Shown: positions 27,117-34,443 of the stretch, one piece after another | How the letters are laid out: each line of letters starts with the position of its first letter | Numbering within the stretch: the stretch's first letter is position 1 | Origin: Vibrio sp. MedPE-SWchi | Lineage (GTDB): Bacteria > Pseudomonadota > Gammaproteobacteria > Enterobacterales > Vibrionaceae | Direction of reading: 5' to 3' | Length of the DNA: 36,186 nt | Assembly: GCA_001874155.1 (NCBI GenBank) | Contig: MPDB01000017.1 | Span: 1-36,186 of the forward strand | Program-made: the position numbers and the translations under genes | Notes under the pieces: generated by a model | Told to the model about the DNA's origin: nothing | Seen by the model: the letters and a program-made list of their open reading frames with translations, nothing else | Database searches by the model: none

Positions 27117-27423
27117 TATTTTCTCCGTTTTGCGATATATAAGGGATGCGACTAGGTTAAGGAGACTGGTTGAATATGGGTAGGTGAGTAGGAAGCGGGC
27201 GCGAGTCAAATGGTTGTACTTAATACTGCATTACATTCGAGCTGCAAATTTATTCGACGAGTAGCATATTAAAGAGTCTTTCCGGATGCGATGGGCAATC
27301 TGATAGATTCAATCGAAGGCTGAGTGTTTTTTGGATAGGGAATAAGTGAGCGGTAATAAAAAAGAGGCTTCCCATTCGGCAAGCCTCTTTTTATTGGTTC
27401 TATTTTTAACTGAGCGCTCTCAA
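27117..27423 (-). promoter_or_regulatory. Intergenic region upstream of pilA
   Basis: This 307-base gap holds the nadC terminator (27359-27392) and must contain the pilA promoter. I found no convincing sigma-70 pair and no sigma-54 GG...GC element. No gene is supported. Confidence 0.6.
27359..27392 (-). terminator. nadC terminator
   Basis: AAAAAGAGGCTT (27359-27370) and AAGCCTCTTTTT (27381-27392) form a perfect 12-bp stem with a 10-base loop, T-rich on both strands. It lies 31 bases after the nadC stop. Confidence 0.9.
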
Positions 27424-28380
<957 letters not shown>

Positions 28381-28460
28381 TTAATCTCGCTTTTCATCTT
28401 GGAATGGATAAAATCGATGCTTTGATGAATTAAATTTGATGGATTAAAAAGGCAGGATAA

Positions 28461-29009
28461 ATGATTGATCAGCAAGGATGGTATCGTGATGCGAAGCACC
28501 TTCTCTCTCCTCACCATGATGATCGTGATGATCCAACGGATGTTTCACTTTTGGTCATTCATAATATAAGCCTGCCACCTAGCCAATTTGGTGGAGACTA
28601 TATTGAGCAGTTCTTTACGGGCCAGTTGGATGCGTCGCAACACCCATTTTTTGACGTCATCAAAGAGATGAGGGTCTCCGCGCATTGTCTCATTGATAGA
28701 ACGGGGCAGGTAATACAATTTGTTCCTTTCAACAAAAGAGCTTGGCATGCTGGATTATCGAGTTATGCGGGGCGTGCTCGATGCAATGATTACTCGATTG
28801 GTATTGAGCTTGAGGGGGATGACTATACGACCTATACCGAAGAGCAGTATCAATCATTAAAGCGTGTCACTCAGGCGTTGATGAGCGAATACCCGAAAAT
28901 GACGCCGAGTCGTATAACGGGGCATCAATATATTGCCCCGCTGCGTAAAACCGATCCTGGATTGGTGTTTGATTGGCGAAAGCTAAGCCGGCTATTAGAA
29001 TCTGACTAG
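28461..29009 (+). CDS. ampD: 1,6-anhydro-N-acetylmuramyl-L-alanine amidase AmpD
   Basis: AmpD removes the peptide from anhydro-muropeptides in the cytosol during cell-wall recycling. In species with AmpR and AmpC its loss induces beta-lactamase. The 182-residue protein is an N-acetylmuramoyl-L-alanine amidase type 2 domain with zinc ligands H34 (VIHNISLPP), H155 (TGHQYIAP) and D165 (RKTDPG). The catalytic Glu116 is in SIGIELEG. RVSAHCLIDRTG and FNKRAWHAG are conserved. There is no signal peptide, which agrees with the cytoplasmic family member. AGGATAA lies before the ATG. ampE, the usual partner, is not next to it here. Confidence 0.96.
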   Translation: MIDQQGWYRDAKHLLSPHHDDRDDPTDVSLLVIHNISLPPSQFGGDYIEQFFTGQLDASQHPFFDVIKEMRVSAHCLIDRTGQVIQFVPFNKRAWHAGLSSYAGRARCNDYSIGIELEGDDYTTYTEEQYQSLKRVTQALMSEYPKMTPSRITGHQYIAPLRKTDPGLVFDWRKLSRLLESD

Positions 29010-29021
29010 CGTTATCGTTAA

Positions 29022-29543
29022 TTAATCGAGAGCGGCTTGGTATTCGACAAGAACCTGTTCAACCCAGGTGGCAATGCGTTCGTCGCTCAATTCGTATTGA
29101 GAGTCTTCATCTAGGGCAAGGCCGACAAAATGAGAGCCGTCTGGTGTGAGTGCTTTTGACGCTTCAAATTCGTAGCCATCGGTTGACCAGTAGCCAAGAA
29201 GATTGGCATCAATCTGTTTTAACTCATCATGTAGAAGACCCATCGCATCGAGAAACCACTCGCCATAGCCTTCTTGATCGCCTAAGCCGAACAGTGCAAC
29301 GTACTTGCCGCTTAGCGATACGCCAGCGATTTTTTGCCATATCTCACTCCAATCTTCTTGGATTTCACCAAAGTCCCAAGTGGAGATGCCAAGTATCAAT
29401 AGGTCATAGTCACTCATCAATGAGAGTGGACTCTCTTTGACATTGTGAATATCTACAAGCTCCTCCCCAATAATAGCGCGTATTTTTTCCGCTGCCATTT
29501 CGGTGTAGCAGGTTGTAGAGCCGTAAAACAAACCAATCTTCAT
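29022..29543 (-). CDS. fldB: Flavodoxin, FldB type
   Basis: A 173-residue FMN-binding electron carrier. The phosphate loop [12 protein letters not shown] is near the N-terminus; [18 protein letters not shown] carries the first aromatic loop and [20 protein letters not shown] the second. [16 protein letters not shown] and the [21 protein letters not shown] ending are long-chain flavodoxin features. The call as FldB rather than FldA comes from its position, divergent from xerD-dsbC-recJ as in E. coli (same gene set), and from Cys in the phosphate loop. It converges on ampD with a gap of only 12 bases. Confidence 0.9.
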   Translation of the reverse strand: MKIGLFYGSTTCYTEMAAEKIRAIIGEELVDIHNVKESPLSLMSDYDLLILGISTWDFGEIQEDWSEIWQKIAGVSLSGKYVALFGLGDQEGYGEWFLDAMGLLHDELKQIDANLLGYWSTDGYEFEASKALTPDGSHFVGLALDEDSQYELSDERIATWVEQVLVEYQAALD

Positions 29544-29675
29544 AATGTTCTAATTTTGATGAGCGATGACGGATTTTAACCATAAATATGCCAAGAATGT
29601 AGTTCGAATTTTATCAAATCGACAAATTAGTGGTATTAGTGCCTCCAGTCACATAACCTGTTCAGGTGAGAGTTA

Positions 29676-30638
29676 ATGAGGTTTCCCGTGTCGCAAATAA
29701 CGCCGCCTGAACAAGGTGATAAAGAGCATAAACAAGAAAAAGTCTCGCCAGAACAAGCCATAGTGGAGCAGTTCTTAGATACGATGTGGATGGAGCGTGG
29801 TTTATCGGAAAATACGCTGGCGTCGTATCGAAATGATCTTCAGAAGCTGACATTATGGATGTCAGATAACCATTATCGCTTAAATGCGATCAGCTTATCG
29901 GGTCTGCAAGAATACCAAGCGTGGCTGGTGGATAAAGACTATAAACAAACATCGAGAGCAAGAATGCTTTCTGCTATTCGTCGCTTGTTTCAATACATGC
30001 ATCGCGAAAAAATGAGAGCCGATGATCCCAGTGCGTTGTTGATCAGCCCTAAGCTACCTCAGCGATTACCGAAAGATTTATCGGAAGATCAGGTAGAAGC
30101 GCTGTTGGATGCGCCAGATCCAAATGACCCTATCGAACTTCGTGATAAAGCCATGCTCGAGCTTCTCTACGCAACGGGCTTGCGTGTGACAGAGCTGGTC
30201 AGCTTAACCATGGAAAACGTGAGCCTGCGACAAGGTGTTGTTCGAGTTACGGGTAAAGGTGGAAAAGAGCGCTTGGTCCCAATGGGAGAAAATGCCGTAG
30301 ATTGGATTGAAACTTTCATGGAGCAAGGGAGGTCTAGTCTATTAGGGGAGAAAACCTCAGATGTGGTGTTCCCTAGTAAAAGAGCACGGCAGATGACGCG
30401 TCAAACGTTTTGGCATAGGATAAAGCACTATGCCGTCATTGCTGACATTGATACCGAGCTTCTCTCTCCGCACGTATTAAGGCATGCGTTTGCTACGCAT
30501 TTGCTCAATTACGGAGCCGATTTACGCGTAGTACAAATGCTTTTAGGCCACAGTGACTTATCAACGACACAGATTTATACTCACGTCGCCACTGAAAGGC
30601 TAAAACAAATTCATAGTGAGCACCATCCAAGGGCTTAA
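29676..30638 (+). CDS. xerD: Site-specific tyrosine recombinase XerD
   Basis: XerD acts with XerC and FtsK at the dif site to resolve chromosome dimers. In vibrios it is also the host enzyme used by integrative phages such as CTX. The 320-residue protein has the SAM-like N-terminal core-binding domain (SENTLASYRNDLQKL) and the catalytic domain with the full set R170, K194, H266, R269, H292 and Y301 (LSPHVLRHAFATHLL, LGHSDLSTTQIYTHV). The ATG at 29676 has AGGTGAG upstream. GTG 29688 is an alternative, and the protein is about 18 residues longer at its N-terminus than typical XerD. Synteny with dsbC and recJ shows this is the housekeeping recombinase and not a phage integrase. Confidence 0.96.
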   Translation: MRFPVSQITPPEQGDKEHKQEKVSPEQAIVEQFLDTMWMERGLSENTLASYRNDLQKLTLWMSDNHYRLNAISLSGLQEYQAWLVDKDYKQTSRARMLSAIRRLFQYMHREKMRADDPSALLISPKLPQRLPKDLSEDQVEALLDAPDPNDPIELRDKAMLELLYATGLRVTELVSLTMENVSLRQGVVRVTGKGGKERLVPMGENAVDWIETFMEQGRSSLLGEKTSDVVFPSKRARQMTRQTFWHRIKHYAVIADIDTELLSPHVLRHAFATHLLNYGADLRVVQMLLGHSDLSTTQIYTHVATERLKQIHSEHHPRA

Positions 30639-30654
30639 TCGAAAGGTGATTTTA

Positions 30655-31461
30655 ATGAGCGTATTACGCCGACTATCTATACTCCTATTGCCATTTTTTA
30701 TTGTGGCATGTAACGCAGAAGAGACTGAAACGGTTGCAGAAGTTGAATCTGTTCAAAGTGAGTCCCCAGACTTAAAAGAAACTACAGCGTTAAGTGATGC
30801 GTCACGACAGCAAATCGCACATAACTTTGCCAAGCTAAAATTAACAGTACTGGATATTTCACCGACAGGCATTGATGGGCTTTACGAGGTGCAAACCAGT
30901 GGTGGCGTGTTGTATTCATCTGTCGATGGCGAATTCTTTATGTCAGGTACTTTGTATCGCCACAATGAAGGCGGTGGATATGAAGATGTATTGGCGAAAC
31001 GTCAGGCGCCAATGAATGCGGAACGTATTGCTTCGATGAGTGATGAAGTGATCGAATACAAAGCGGACGATGAAAAGTATGTGGTCACGATCTTTACTGA
31101 CATCACTTGTGGTTATTGTGTACGTCTTCATAACCAAATGAATGATTACAATGATCTTGGTATTACGGTTCGTTATATGGCTTACCCGCGTAAAGGCCCT
31201 CAATCGGATGTTGGCGAGCAGATGGCTGCCATCTGGTGTGCCGCTGATCCTCAAGACGCGATGCACCAAGCAAAGATCAATCGCAAGCTTCCAGAAGCTG
31301 GCGAGAATATCGCGCAATGTTTAGAGACCGTGATGAAAGACTACACATTAGGTCAATCATTAGGCATCAGTGGAACACCATCAATTTTCCTACCAAGTGG
31401 CGAAATGATTGGTGGCTATTTACCACCAGAAAGACTGCTAGAGCAGCTTCAAACGCTGTAA
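30655..31461 (+). CDS. dsbC: Thiol:disulfide interchange protein DsbC, possibly lipid-anchored
   Basis: DsbC is the periplasmic disulfide isomerase that corrects wrong disulfides and is kept reduced by DsbD. The protein (268 residues from ATG 30655, AAAGGTGA upstream) has an N-terminal dimerisation domain (LKLTVLDISPTGIDGLYEVQTSGGVLYSS). The thioredoxin-fold domain has active site TCGYC (C152, C155) and the cis-proline segment SGTPSIF. A second cysteine pair (IWCAAD, AQCLE) matches the structural disulfide. The signal peptide ends FIVAC, which fits a lipobox with Cys19, and ~30 acidic Ser/Glu residues follow before the domain. Simple cleavage after ACNA is the alternative. An upstream ATG at 30616 overlaps xerD and is rejected. 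Confidence 0.94.
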   Translation: MSVLRRLSILLLPFFIVACNAEETETVAEVESVQSESPDLKETTALSDASRQQIAHNFAKLKLTVLDISPTGIDGLYEVQTSGGVLYSSVDGEFFMSGTLYRHNEGGGYEDVLAKRQAPMNAERIASMSDEVIEYKADDEKYVVTIFTDITCGYCVRLHNQMNDYNDLGITVRYMAYPRKGPQSDVGEQMAAIWCAADPQDAMHQAKINRKLPEAGENIAQCLETVMKDYTLGQSLGISGTPSIFLPSGEMIGGYLPPERLLEQLQTL

Positions 31462-31500
31462 TTACGCGGTTGTAATCAATTTACATGAATTCGAACAAGG

Positions 31501-31522
31501 AGCAGGCGTAAGATCGCCTGCT
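31501..31522 (+). promoter_or_regulatory. Hairpin in front of recJ
   Basis: AGCAGGCG (31501-31508) pairs perfectly with CGCCTGCT (31515-31522) around TAAGAT. It ends 12 bases before the recJ ATG and overlaps the only Shine-Dalgarno-like sequence (AAGGAG, 31497-31502). Confidence 0.6.
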
Positions 31523-31534
31523 AAGTACTTATCT

Positions 31535-33274
31535 ATGATAGAAATCCTTCGTCGTCCTGATGTCGATCTCTCCCTTCTTAATGAATCTATTGACCCGTTA
31601 TTAAAACGTATCTACATCAATCGAGGCATTCACTCTGCCACGCAGTTAGATACCGCGTCGAGAGCGCTGCATTCCTATCAAAAGCTAGACGGGATTCAGC
31701 TGGCCGTCGATCTTCTATTTAATGCTGTGGCCAAGAACCAACGCATCATCATTGTTGGTGATTTCGATGCGGATGGCGCGACCAGCTCCGCGCTCTCAGT
31801 GCTGGCGTTGCGAATGCTAGGAAGCAGCAATGTTGATTACCTTGTCCCCAATCGATTCGAAGATGGCTATGGTCTAAGCCCTGAGGTTGTTGATCAGGCA
31901 ATAGCGCTGGGTGCAGAAGTTATTATGACGGTGGATAACGGTGTGTCTTCCATTGATGGTGTTCGTTATGCCAAAGAAAAAGGCTTACAAGTCTTAGTCA
32001 CCGATCATCACTTACCCGGGCATGAGCTTCCTATTGCCGATGCAATGGTGAACCCTAATTTAGATTCTTGTGATTTCCCCTCTAAATCTCTTGCTGGTGT
32101 TGGCGTCGCTTTTTATCTGATGATGGCACTGTGCGTGCACATGAGAAAGGTGGGGTGGTTCACTTCAAATAATATGTCTGAGCCTAAGTTGATGGAACTG
32201 ATTGACTTGGTGGCATTGGGTACGGTCGCCGACGTGGTCGCTTTGGATGAAAACAATCGTATTTTGGTGCATCAAGGGTTACAGCGAATCCGAGCGGGTA
32301 AAGCCAGGCCGGGTATTCAAGCCCTCATCGAAGTGGCGAAGAAAGATGCTCACCGCCTAGTGGCGACAGATTTTGGCTTTGCGCTTGGTCCAAGGATCAA
32401 TGCTGCGGGTCGCTTAGATGATATGTCGTTTGGTGTTGAGCTCTTAATGAGCAATAACATTCACGCCGCAAGACGCATGGCGAGCGAACTTGATGGCTTG
32501 AACCAGACGCGCAAAGAGATTGAAGAGGGCATGAAGCAAGAAGCCATGGCCTTGTGTGAGCGTCTTCAGTTTGGTGATAATTCAGAGCTGCCACATGGCC
32601 TGGTGATGTTTCAACGCGATTGGCATCAAGGCGTGATTGGCATCTTAGCGTCTCGAATCAAAGAGAAGTTTCACCGCCCTGTGATTGCATTTGCAGATGG
32701 GGGCGAGGGGATGATCAAAGGGTCGTGCCGCTCAATTCCAGGCTTGCACATGAGAGATGCTCTGGATCGAATCGATACACAAAACCCTGGACTCATTGCT
32801 AAGTTTGGTGGGCATGCGATGGCGGCTGGGTTAAGCATTAAAGAATCTGACTTTGAAAAATTCTCGGCTCTGTTCGATCAGGTGGTGAGACAAGAGCTAG
32901 ATGACAATGCGCTTAAGGGCGTGGTTCTCTCTGATGGTGAATTAACCCCCGAGCAGTTCTCGATGCACACGGCCGAGTTACTTCGCGCTGGTGGGCCATG
33001 GGGGCAAGCCTTCCCTGAACCTGTTTTTGATGGTGAGTTCAAGATACTTCATCAGAAGCTTGTGGGTGAGAAGCACCTTAAATTGATGCTGGAGCCGCTG
33101 CACAAAGGACACCCCACCAATATTATGGTGGACGGTATCGCTTTTAATGTCGATCTTAGGCGCTGGCCAGACGCTTCAACGAAAAAAGCAAGAGTCGCTT
33201 TTAAGCTAGATATCAATGAGTTTAGAGGCAATCAATCGCTTCAGCTTATGATTGAACACATCGACACAATGTAA
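31535..33274 (+). CDS. recJ: Single-strand-specific 5'-3' exonuclease RecJ
   Basis: RecJ degrades single-stranded DNA 5' to 3' in RecF-pathway recombination, mismatch repair and base excision repair. The 579-residue protein has DHH-family motifs in order: GDFDADGATSS, TVDNGVS, VTDHHLPG (the DHH motif) and LVALGTVADVVAL, which hold the metal ions. The DHHA1 part carries KGSCRSIPGLHMRDALD and the GGHAMAAGLSI signature. A C-terminal OB-fold follows. It lies 73 bases after dsbC in the conserved xerD-dsbC-recJ order. Just before the ATG there is no free ribosome binding site, and a hairpin occupies the leader. Confidence 0.96.
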   Translation: MIEILRRPDVDLSLLNESIDPLLKRIYINRGIHSATQLDTASRALHSYQKLDGIQLAVDLLFNAVAKNQRIIIVGDFDADGATSSALSVLALRMLGSSNVDYLVPNRFEDGYGLSPEVVDQAIALGAEVIMTVDNGVSSIDGVRYAKEKGLQVLVTDHHLPGHELPIADAMVNPNLDSCDFPSKSLAGVGVAFYLMMALCVHMRKVGWFTSNNMSEPKLMELIDLVALGTVADVVALDENNRILVHQGLQRIRAGKARPGIQALIEVAKKDAHRLVATDFGFALGPRINAAGRLDDMSFGVELLMSNNIHAARRMASELDGLNQTRKEIEEGMKQEAMALCERLQFGDNSELPHGLVMFQRDWHQGVIGILASRIKEKFHRPVIAFADGGEGMIKGSCRSIPGLHMRDALDRIDTQNPGLIAKFGGHAMAAGLSIKESDFEKFSALFDQVVRQELDDNALKGVVLSDGELTPEQFSMHTAELLRAGGPWGQAFPEPVFDGEFKILHQKLVGEKHLKLMLEPLHKGHPTNIMVDGIAFNVDLRRWPDASTKKARVAFKLDINEFRGNQSLQLMIEHIDTM

Positions 33275-33290
33275 CAAAATAATTTTTTTA

Positions 33291-33313
33291 TAGAGCTGTT
33301 TTTTACAGCTCTA
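33291..33313 (+). terminator. Possible terminator hairpin after recJ
   Basis: TAGAGCTGT (33291-33299) pairs perfectly with ACAGCTCTA (33305-33313) around TTTTT, 16 bases after the recJ stop. A T run lies before the stem, not after it, so it is not a canonical rho-independent terminator. Confidence 0.45.
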
Positions 33314-33349
33314 CCTCCCCTTTAAGGTCGACCATTCCTCCTGTTTTTA

Positions 33350-33363
33350 TTGATCTTAATCAA
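33350..33363 (+). promoter_or_regulatory. FNR-type box upstream of pdhR
   Basis: TTGATCTTAATCAA is a perfect match to the FNR consensus TTGAT-N4-ATCAA. It lies 270 bases before pdhR, in the region controlling pdhR-aceE. Confidence 0.7.
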
Positions 33364-33427
33364 GTTATTTCTGGTATATCAATAGCTTAATTGTTCTCTG
33401 GTGAAAAAATAGTTGTAGCCTCTCTGT

Positions 33428-33444
33428 AATTGGTCATACCAATG
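33428..33444 (+). promoter_or_regulatory. PdhR operator, upstream copy
   Basis: AATTGGTCATACCAATG matches the palindromic PdhR box (AATTGGT-N3-ACCAATT) except for the last base. It lies 148 bases upstream of the second copy. Confidence 0.75.
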
Positions 33445-33478
33445 TTGTTTATTATATATTTATGAATAAATAAATTAA

Positions 33479-33493
33479 GTTAGCGTTTTGTTA
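33479..33493 (+). promoter_or_regulatory. ArcA-like direct repeat
   Basis: Two GTTA units (33479-33482 and 33490-33493) are 11 bases apart, the spacing of the ArcA consensus GTTAATTAAATGTTA. Only part of the intervening sequence matches, so this is tentative. Confidence 0.35.
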
Positions 33494-33526
33494 CATCTGG
33501 CACCATTCCTTGATTTGGGTCAACAT

Positions 33527-33556
33527 TTTACTGGACAGAAATGATTTGGATATGTT
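33527..33556 (+). promoter_or_regulatory. Candidate promoter of pdhR
   Basis: TTTACT (33527-33532), an 18-bp spacer and TATGTT (33551-33556) would start transcription near 33563. That places the downstream PdhR box at about +13, as in E. coli pdhR. Confidence 0.45.
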
Positions 33557-33575
33557 AATTTTCTGCCCATCAAAT

Positions 33576-33592
33576 AATTGGTATTACCAATT
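33576..33592 (+). promoter_or_regulatory. PdhR operator, promoter-proximal copy
   Basis: AATTGGTATTACCAATT is a perfect palindrome of the PdhR box, located 28 bases before the pdhR start codon. It implies autorepression relieved by pyruvate. Confidence 0.88.
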
Positions 33593-33619
33593 TACGCTAG
33601 AGTGAGAAGAGCAATCGAT

Positions 33620-34390
33620 ATGGCTTATCAAAGGATTCGTCAGCCAAAACTATCTGATGTCATTGAGCAGGAGCTTGAGCAGCTGATAGTAGAAGGCACC
33701 CTAGCACCCGGTCAGCAGTTACCGCCAGAGCGAGAATTAGCGAAACAGTTCGATGTATCACGTCCATCTGTTAGAGAAGCAATTCAGCGCCTTGAAGCAA
33801 AAAAATTATTAACGCGTCGCCAAGGTGGCGGAACGTTCGTCAGTGAGAATATTTGGAAGAGCTTTTCTGATCCTCTGCTAAATTTATTATCTAGCCATTC
33901 AGAAACGCAGCTTGACCTGCTTGAGTCACGTCATGCAATGGAAGGCATCTCTGCCTATTTTGCAGCGCTGCGCGGAACAGAAGAAGACTTCGCTCGCATC
34001 CAAGGGTGCTTAGTCAACATTGGCGAAGAGCAGAAAGAAAAGAATATTGAAGCGGAAGCCAGTGCGGTAATGAAGTTTCTCGTTGCACTGACTGAAGCGG
34101 CTCACAATGTGGTGTTACTGCACATTGTTCGAAGCCTTGCTCCACTGCTAGAGCAAAACATTTTACAGAATTTAAAGTTGTTACATCGCCGCGAAGACGT
34201 GGTCGAAAAAGTAAGCAAACACAGAGCGAATATTGTGGATGCGATTGTTTCGGGTCAGCCAGAACAGGCGCGTGAAATGTCACATTCACATTTAGCTTAT
34301 ATTGAAGAAACATTGTTGGATTTAACGCGTGAGGAGTCTCGAAGAGAGCGCTCTTTACGCCGAATTCAACAAGGCAAAGAGTCGTCTTAG
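33620..34390 (+). CDS. pdhR: Pyruvate dehydrogenase complex repressor PdhR
   Basis: PdhR is a GntR-family (FadR subfamily) repressor of the pyruvate dehydrogenase genes that releases DNA when it binds pyruvate. The 256-residue protein has an N-terminal winged helix ([54 protein letters not shown]) and GGGTFV in the wing. The all-helical FCD ligand domain has [10 protein letters not shown], and a basic tail ends the protein. The frame is open upstream from 33578, but that start falls inside the operator. ATG 33620 ([12 protein letters not shown]) matches the E. coli N-terminus and is chosen. aceE follows after 53 bases. Confidence 0.96.
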   Translation: MAYQRIRQPKLSDVIEQELEQLIVEGTLAPGQQLPPERELAKQFDVSRPSVREAIQRLEAKKLLTRRQGGGTFVSENIWKSFSDPLLNLLSSHSETQLDLLESRHAMEGISAYFAALRGTEEDFARIQGCLVNIGEEQKEKNIEAEASAVMKFLVALTEAAHNVVLLHIVRSLAPLLEQNILQNLKLLHRREDVVEKVSKHRANIVDAIVSGQPEQAREMSHSHLAYIEETLLDLTREESRRERSLRRIQQGKESS

Positions 34391-34402
34391 TACGACTCTT
34401 TG
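34375..34402 (+). promoter_or_regulatory. Hairpin spanning the pdhR stop codon
   Basis: CAAAGAGTCGT (34375-34385) pairs perfectly with ACGACTCTTTG (34392-34402), with CTTAGT in the loop that includes the stop codon. The 11-bp stem is not followed by a T run, so it may be a processing or attenuation site between pdhR and aceE. Confidence 0.55.
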
Positions 34403-34443
34403 ACTGTTTATCTAAAATCCAACCAATAGAAGGATAGATCGCC

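Noticed and set aside
27117..27209. Longer N-terminus for PilA
   Set aside because: The extra 31 residues would bury the leader and disagree with the short type IVa prepilin leader. ATG 27116 has a good ribosome site.
29676..30638. Tyrosine recombinase as a phage or island integrase
   Set aside because: XerD-type sequence and the conserved fldB/xerD/dsbC/recJ order identify the housekeeping gene. There are no attachment repeats or cargo nearby.
33578..33619. Upstream start for PdhR ([14 protein letters not shown]...)
   Set aside because: It lies inside the PdhR operator palindrome, and the added residues do not match the family N-terminus.
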